DNA from: Cecembia rubra
Lineage (GTDB): Bacteria > Bacteroidota > Bacteroidia > Cytophagales > Cyclobacteriaceae
Reading direction: 5' to 3'
Assembly: GCF_003014575.1 (NCBI RefSeq)
Contig: NZ_PYGF01000004.1
Span: 224,556-288,555, forward strand
DNA length: 64,000 bases
Under the pieces are notes generated by a model, which was not told the origin of the DNA, searched no databases, and was given only the letters and a program-made list of their open reading frames with translations. This document shows positions 60,092 to 64,000 of the stretch, in pieces (position 1 is the first letter of the stretch; each line of letters begins with the position of its first letter). Made by a program: the position numbers and the translations under genes.

Positions 60092-61006
60092 ATGAAAAAA
60101 CTTTTAATTCTTTCCCTATGCATATTGCTCCAGGTCTTTTTATCGGTACAAGCTCAAACGGATAAATTATACCTGAAAGATGAAATCAAAGAGGTGCAGG
60201 TAGAAGAAGTGGGGGCGAACTTTATTAAGTTCAAATACCCTAATGAAAAGGCCTCTTACACAATAAGCAGACATCAGGTGGATAAAATAGTTTTTGCTTC
60301 AGGAAGAGAGGAAATCTTTGAATCTCCCTTTAAGCCTGTTAACTCCGTCGAAGATTTTGAAAATGTGTATCTTTCCTATCTGCCACAAGACGTAGACGGA
60401 CTAAAGTCATTAGGCCAGGTTTTTTCAAAAGCTACAGGAGTCACCACTCTGTCAAGCATCAATAATGTGAATAACAGGGCTGTAAGAAAAGTTAAAATGG
60501 AAGCTGCAATGTTGGGAGCGAATGTCGTTCTGATCGGCAACACATTCCAAAGGGGCAACCAATATGGCAATGAAAATATTCCCGGAAATGCCACCATGAC
60601 TAGTATTTCGGGAACAGCATACACTACTTCTCCGCACAATTACAATAAAGAAACAGTCAAAAACTATTTGGAGAATAATCAATATGTGCTTTTCAAAAAA
60701 GACCAGTTGAACCGCAATGCTTTCGATAAGAAGACTTCAGTAGTAGAAATGTATGACGCAAACCGGAATGTCAAACTATTTAGTTTTGATGAAGTCTATG
60801 AGAGGGACGGGGATTTATATGTAAAATCTAGGAATTTAAGATCAAAATCTGGTGAACTAAGAATTCTTTATGCAAATGAAGAAAACATAACCTTAGTCGA
60901 ACAAAATAAAAACAGCATTTACAACTATTTCTTACTCAGCGAGAAAGAGCAAAGAATCGTTCAAATGAAAGCTGTTAATGATAGAAAAGCACAGGAAAAA
61001 AGGTAA
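60092..61006 (+). CDS. Exported protein of unknown function
   Basis: A 304-residue protein with a signal peptide (about 1-21, SVQAQ). After it comes a short beta-rich segment (LYLKDEIKEVQVEEVGANFIKFKYPNEK, split into strands by eye) that resembles the repeated SH3-like stretch of Bacteroidota secreted proteins. The central part is low in hydrophobic segments; FQRGNQYGNENIPGNA is Asn/Gly-rich. The C-terminus is charged (VQMKAVNDRKAQEKR). No known family is recognised. It is monocistronic with a terminator about 30 bp downstream. It may be a structural or adhesive secreted protein, but nothing in the context proves it. Confidence 0.7.
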   Translation: MKKLLILSLCILLQVFLSVQAQTDKLYLKDEIKEVQVEEVGANFIKFKYPNEKASYTISRHQVDKIVFASGREEIFESPFKPVNSVEDFENVYLSYLPQDVDGLKSLGQVFSKATGVTTLSSINNVNNRAVRKVKMEAAMLGANVVLIGNTFQRGNQYGNENIPGNATMTSISGTAYTTSPHNYNKETVKNYLENNQYVLFKKDQLNRNAFDKKTSVVEMYDANRNVKLFSFDEVYERDGDLYVKSRNLRSKSGELRILYANEENITLVEQNKNSIYNYFLLSEKEQRIVQMKAVNDRKAQEKR

Positions 61007-61036
61007 GTGCAAAGGAAAAACTTAATTCATACATCC

Positions 61037-61062
61037 AAAAGCCCTTCATCAAGGGCTTTTTT
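61037..61062 (+). terminator. Terminator
   Basis: Stem AAAAGCCCTT (61037-61046) / AAGGGCTTTT (61051-61060), loop of 4, with extra Ts. It is 31 bp after the stop at 61006. Confidence 0.88.
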
Positions 61063-61179
61063 ATTGCCAAGGAAAAAGGGCTAAACCCCAAACTTCTTTT
61101 CATTTGGGCAAAAATGGATTAAATTCGGGTCCTGATAAATTATGGGAATGAAATTTGCCCTTTTATTCAAAAAAAACAT

Positions 61180-62838
61180 ATGAGATATTTTCTCCTTGTA
61201 TTGATATTCCTTGTAAACGCATTGAATCCTCTTTTTTCTCAGGATCAATTTACAGGTTATAATAGAGCAAAAACTTTGATGGGATATGGGAATTATACAG
61301 ATGCCATGAATTTGTTGCGCCCTTACATGGACGCTCAACAATTTGGTAAACTTTCTCAATATGCTAGCTACCATTTCGCAAGAGCTGCCTACCAAAATGG
61401 ACAATATATGCTGGTAGAGTCAGTCTTAAAGGAGTTATCCACACAAGAAAACTGGGAAAATAAAGATAAAGCAAGATACCTCCTCGCCCTGGCTTATTTT
61501 CAGGAAGGAAGGAACATTGATGCCTTAGAAGCAATAACAAAAATAACAGAACCTGTTGTCAAAGAGCAGGCTGAAAACGCCACATACAACTTTTTAAAAA
61601 ATGCCTCGGTGAGTTTCCTGATGGGGAATATCAGAAAATTCAATGAAAATAAAGGATTCATGTTGGCCCTAAAAGAGCAGATTGAAAAACAGACTGTCAT
61701 GTCCACAGATGAGAGGGCCATTTACAACCAGATCAGAACCATAGATTTTGGCAACAAAGGAACTGAAACAATCAAAAAAAATTCCCAGACCCTTGATATT
61801 GCACTAATTTTGCCCTTCAATTATTCCGGAGGAAAAGGAGTTCAGAATCTGGCTCCCAATAATTTTATCTTTGAACTCTTTCAGGGCATCCAATTTGCAG
61901 CTGAAGAGCTTACCCGGCAGGGTATTACTTTAAACCTCAAATCATTTGATTCAGAGCGTAACCTTTCCAAAGTATCTTCCATTTTGGAGGATCCATTTTT
62001 AAAGCAAGCAGATCTTATCATAGGCCCTATTTATCCTGAGGAAGTGGAAATGGTCATGGGATTTTCAGAAAGAAACAGGATCCCATTCATCAACCCCTTA
62101 TCAAATATTGATGAAAAATATGAAGGTTTAAACTTTGCCTACCTTTTCAGACCATCCATCAGTAACCTGTCAGACGGCATCATTGAATTTGCAAGAAAAA
62201 ACATAGTGGGGAGAAGGCTGGCCATAGGCTATTCAAATACAAGCAGGGATGAACTTTTGGCAAAAAGCATTGCAGAAAAAGCCCAGCGATTTGGTTACTC
62301 TATAATCAGGAATGACCCGGTTAACGGAAGATCCATTTTAGATTTTTTGGAAAGAATACAGCTTAAAAATGGAGATTTGGCTAATGCTGACCTGGTCATC
62401 ATTCTTTCTGATGACCCAAATGTGGCCGCACCAACTTTTGGTTTCATGGAATCCCAGAATGTAAAAAAACCAATTTTGGTAATGGATAGCTGGCTCTTCT
62501 TTAATTTTGCCAACTATGAAATGTTGGAGGAACAGAATTTCCATTTTGTGAGCAATAACACAGTCCAATTTGACAAACCAAATCTTGAAAAGTTCAGGGA
62601 AGGTTTCTATTCAAAGCATATCAATTATCCTTCTTTTAATGCACATTTAGGTTACGAATTGATGTATTGGGCTTCCCAAAATCTAGGGCCTCAAATAGGA
62701 TTCAATCTCAGGGAAAACCTTAATAGTAATGGCTTCCAAATTGGGAGAATTACAAATGGCTTTGATTTCAGAAACAGCAATTCCAATAGATTTGTACCGG
62801 TGCTTAAACTGGAAAACGGAATGCTTTTGTATAAATAA
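61180..62838 (+). CDS. LpoA-like periplasmic-binding/TPR protein
   Basis: A 552-residue exported protein (signal about 1-20, ending LFSQ). The N-terminal half (about 25-190) has TPR-type helices (YTDAMNLLRPYMDAQQFGKLSQYASYHF and a LALAYFQEGRNIDALEAI repeat). The C-terminal half (about 205-552) is a type I periplasmic-binding fold: DIALILPFNYSGGKG, SFDSERNLSKVSSILED, LIIGPIYPEEVEMV, then RLAIGYSNTSRDE. This combination is like LpoA and related ABC-ligand-binding proteins that activate penicillin-binding proteins; ligand binding without an ABC transporter is also common in Bacteroidota. It is 11 bp before hemL. Confidence 0.78.
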   Translation: MRYFLLVLIFLVNALNPLFSQDQFTGYNRAKTLMGYGNYTDAMNLLRPYMDAQQFGKLSQYASYHFARAAYQNGQYMLVESVLKELSTQENWENKDKARYLLALAYFQEGRNIDALEAITKITEPVVKEQAENATYNFLKNASVSFLMGNIRKFNENKGFMLALKEQIEKQTVMSTDERAIYNQIRTIDFGNKGTETIKKNSQTLDIALILPFNYSGGKGVQNLAPNNFIFELFQGIQFAAEELTRQGITLNLKSFDSERNLSKVSSILEDPFLKQADLIIGPIYPEEVEMVMGFSERNRIPFINPLSNIDEKYEGLNFAYLFRPSISNLSDGIIEFARKNIVGRRLAIGYSNTSRDELLAKSIAEKAQRFGYSIIRNDPVNGRSILDFLERIQLKNGDLANADLVIILSDDPNVAAPTFGFMESQNVKKPILVMDSWLFFNFANYEMLEEQNFHFVSNNTVQFDKPNLEKFREGFYSKHINYPSFNAHLGYELMYWASQNLGPQIGFNLRENLNSNGFQIGRITNGFDFRNSNSNRFVPVLKLENGMLLYK

Positions 62839-62849
62839 TCTAAAAATTC

Positions 62850-64000
62850 ATGCAGATATCAAAAAGTAAAGCCTTATTTGAAAAGGCCAAAAATTATATT
62901 CCAGGTGGGGTAAACTCTCCTGTCAGGGCCTTCAGGGCCGTTGGAGGTGATCCACTTTTTATCAAAAGGGCGGATGGGGCCTTTATTTATGATGAAGATG
63001 ACAACGCATATATAGAATTGATCAACAGCTGGGGCCCTATGATCTTGGGCCACAACAACCCAATGATCCGAGAAGCCGTCATCAAAGCTATGGAAAATGG
63101 CACCTCTTTTGGCGCCCCTACTGCAAGAGAAATTGAAATTGCTGAGCTTATCACAACCATGGTCCCTTCGGTGGAAAAGGTAAGGATGGTCAACTCTGGA
63201 ACTGAAGCTACAATGTCTGCCATAAGGGTGGCAAGAGGGTTTACAGGCAGGGATAAGTTCATCAAAATGGAGGGGCATTATCATGGGCATGGAGATTCCT
63301 TCTTGATTTCGGCTGGTTCAGGAGCCATTACCATGGGCAATCCTGATTCACCTGGAGTTACCAAAGGGACCGCCAAAGATACTTTGCTGGCTCCTTATAA
63401 TGATCTTGAGGCCATTGAGAAGCTTGTTGCTGCCAATAAAAACGAAATAGCTGCCCTTATCCTTGAGCCAGTTCCAGGAAATATGGGGTTGGTACTTCCA
63501 AAAGAAGGATACTTGGAAGGACTTAGGAAAATATGTGACCGGGAAGGAATAGTCTTGATTTTTGATGAGGTAATGACTGGCTTCCGTTTGGCCAAAGGCG
63601 GAGCCCAAGAATTGTTTGGCATTATACCTGACATGACCACATTAGGTAAAATCATCGGAGGAGGACTTCCTGTTGGCGCCTATGGAGGAAGAAAAGAAAT
63701 CATGGAATTTGTATCTCCTGCAGGACCGGTGTATCAGGCAGGGACCTTGTCCGGTAATCCGATAGCCATGGCTGCAGGATTGTCAATGCTCAATTACCTA
63801 AATGAGCATCCTGAGGTCTACACAGAGCTGAACGGCATAGGTGATAAGATCGTTAATGGGTTCAAAACATCCCTAGACAAGCTTGGATTAAATTATACCA
63901 TCAACCATCTGGGAAGTATGTATAGCCTTTTCTTTACAGACCAAGAGGTATTTGATTTTGCAAGTGCCAAATATTCAGATACTGCACTGTTTGGAAAGTA
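62850..64000 (+). CDS. hemL: Glutamate-1-semialdehyde 2,1-aminomutase, 5' part
   Basis: The first 383 codons of a class III aminotransferase that makes 5-aminolevulinate for tetrapyrroles. Family motifs: YIPGGVNSPVRAFRAVGGDP, NSGTEATMSAIRVARG, HYHGHGDSFL, FDEVMTGFRL, and the PLP-binding Lys267 in TLGKIIGGGLPVGAYGG. It runs off the window end at 64000, so about 45 residues are missing relative to the usual 430. The ATG at 62850 is 11 bp after the LpoA-like stop, implying cotranscription; the pairing is not a known functional one. Confidence 0.96.
   Translation, partial: MQISKSKALFEKAKNYIPGGVNSPVRAFRAVGGDPLFIKRADGAFIYDEDDNAYIELINSWGPMILGHNNPMIREAVIKAMENGTSFGAPTAREIEIAELITTMVPSVEKVRMVNSGTEATMSAIRVARGFTGRDKFIKMEGHYHGHGDSFLISAGSGAITMGNPDSPGVTKGTAKDTLLAPYNDLEAIEKLVAANKNEIAALILEPVPGNMGLVLPKEGYLEGLRKICDREGIVLIFDEVMTGFRLAKGGAQELFGIIPDMTTLGKIIGGGLPVGAYGGRKEIMEFVSPAGPVYQAGTLSGNPIAMAAGLSMLNYLNEHPEVYTELNGIGDKIVNGFKTSLDKLGLNYTINHLGSMYSLFFTDQEVFDFASAKYSDTALFGK

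Noticed and set aside
1-64000. tRNA, rRNA, CRISPR arrays, prophage or intact insertion sequences
   Set aside because: No cloverleaf with a CCA-adjacent acceptor, no regular spacer array and no transposase or phage structural gene was recognised by reading; a tool search could still find a degenerate one.

Overview
The window looks like chromosome of a member of the Bacteroidota, most likely a marine or freshwater relative of the Cyclobacteriaceae (Algoriphagus type). The evidence is a SusC/SusD pair, TonB receptors with CarboxypepD_reg leaders, many lipoproteins with short lipoboxes, DUF4221-like beta-propellers, LytS/LytTR signalling, AT-rich intergenic DNA and promoter-like TAnnTTTG boxes instead of TATAAT. 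The genus is inference. I found no rRNA, tRNA, CRISPR array, intact transposase or prophage.

Layout. 0.7-10.0 kb: secreted lipoprotein, CBS protein, a cytochrome-c/FG-GAP lipoprotein, a glycosylasparaginase-CutC operon divergent from a creatininase-family hydrolase, and a giant CRTAC1-like FG-GAP/ASPIC lipoprotein. 10.2-15.3 kb: a SusC-SusD operon with two copies of a LacI-like operator 31 bp apart upstream. 15.7-25.4 kb: TPR lipoprotein, PspC protein, YbaB-glycosyltransferase pair, a possible Sm-like small protein, hisS divergent from a 47-residue basic protein, a beta-propeller lipoprotein preceded by a broken secreted-peptide gene, a phosphoesterase, a rhodanese and the pyruvate dehydrogenase E1 beta subunit. 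25.5-30.8 kb: TonB-type barrel divergent from a LytS/LytTR pair, then a nucleoside deaminase. 30.8-38.4 kb: lipoprotein, sulfide:quinone oxidoreductase, heme-receptor-like TonB protein, DsrE-like protein, ZIP metal transporter and a DASS/TrkA-C permease. 38.4-48.4 kb: LOG-family protein, xylose-isomerase-like protein, AraC regulator divergent from aldehyde dehydrogenase-DUF779, M19 dipeptidase-VIT1 transporter, DUF4407, SGNH hydrolase and MTH1187. 48.8-51.3 kb: PadR regulator followed by three paralogous HAAS-like membrane proteins, the third broken by an in-frame TGA. 51.5-57.6 kb: OmpA protein, then two related minus-strand clusters built from a Crp/Fnr regulator, Cys-rich secreted peptide, beta-propeller lipoprotein and periplasmic partner, one intact and one decayed. 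57.8-64 kb: typA, a secreted protein of unknown function, an LpoA-like protein and hemL, which runs off the window end.

The most unusual parts are the recurring peptide/propeller cassettes at 21.7-23.1 and 52.4-57.7 kb with remnants of a degenerated copy; the tripled PadR-HAAS locus; a dispersed 20-bp intergenic repeat present at 43.46, 48.74 and 59.66 kb; and the two small, probably nucleic-acid-binding proteins near hisS. All family assignments come from reading motifs by eye; no database search was possible.
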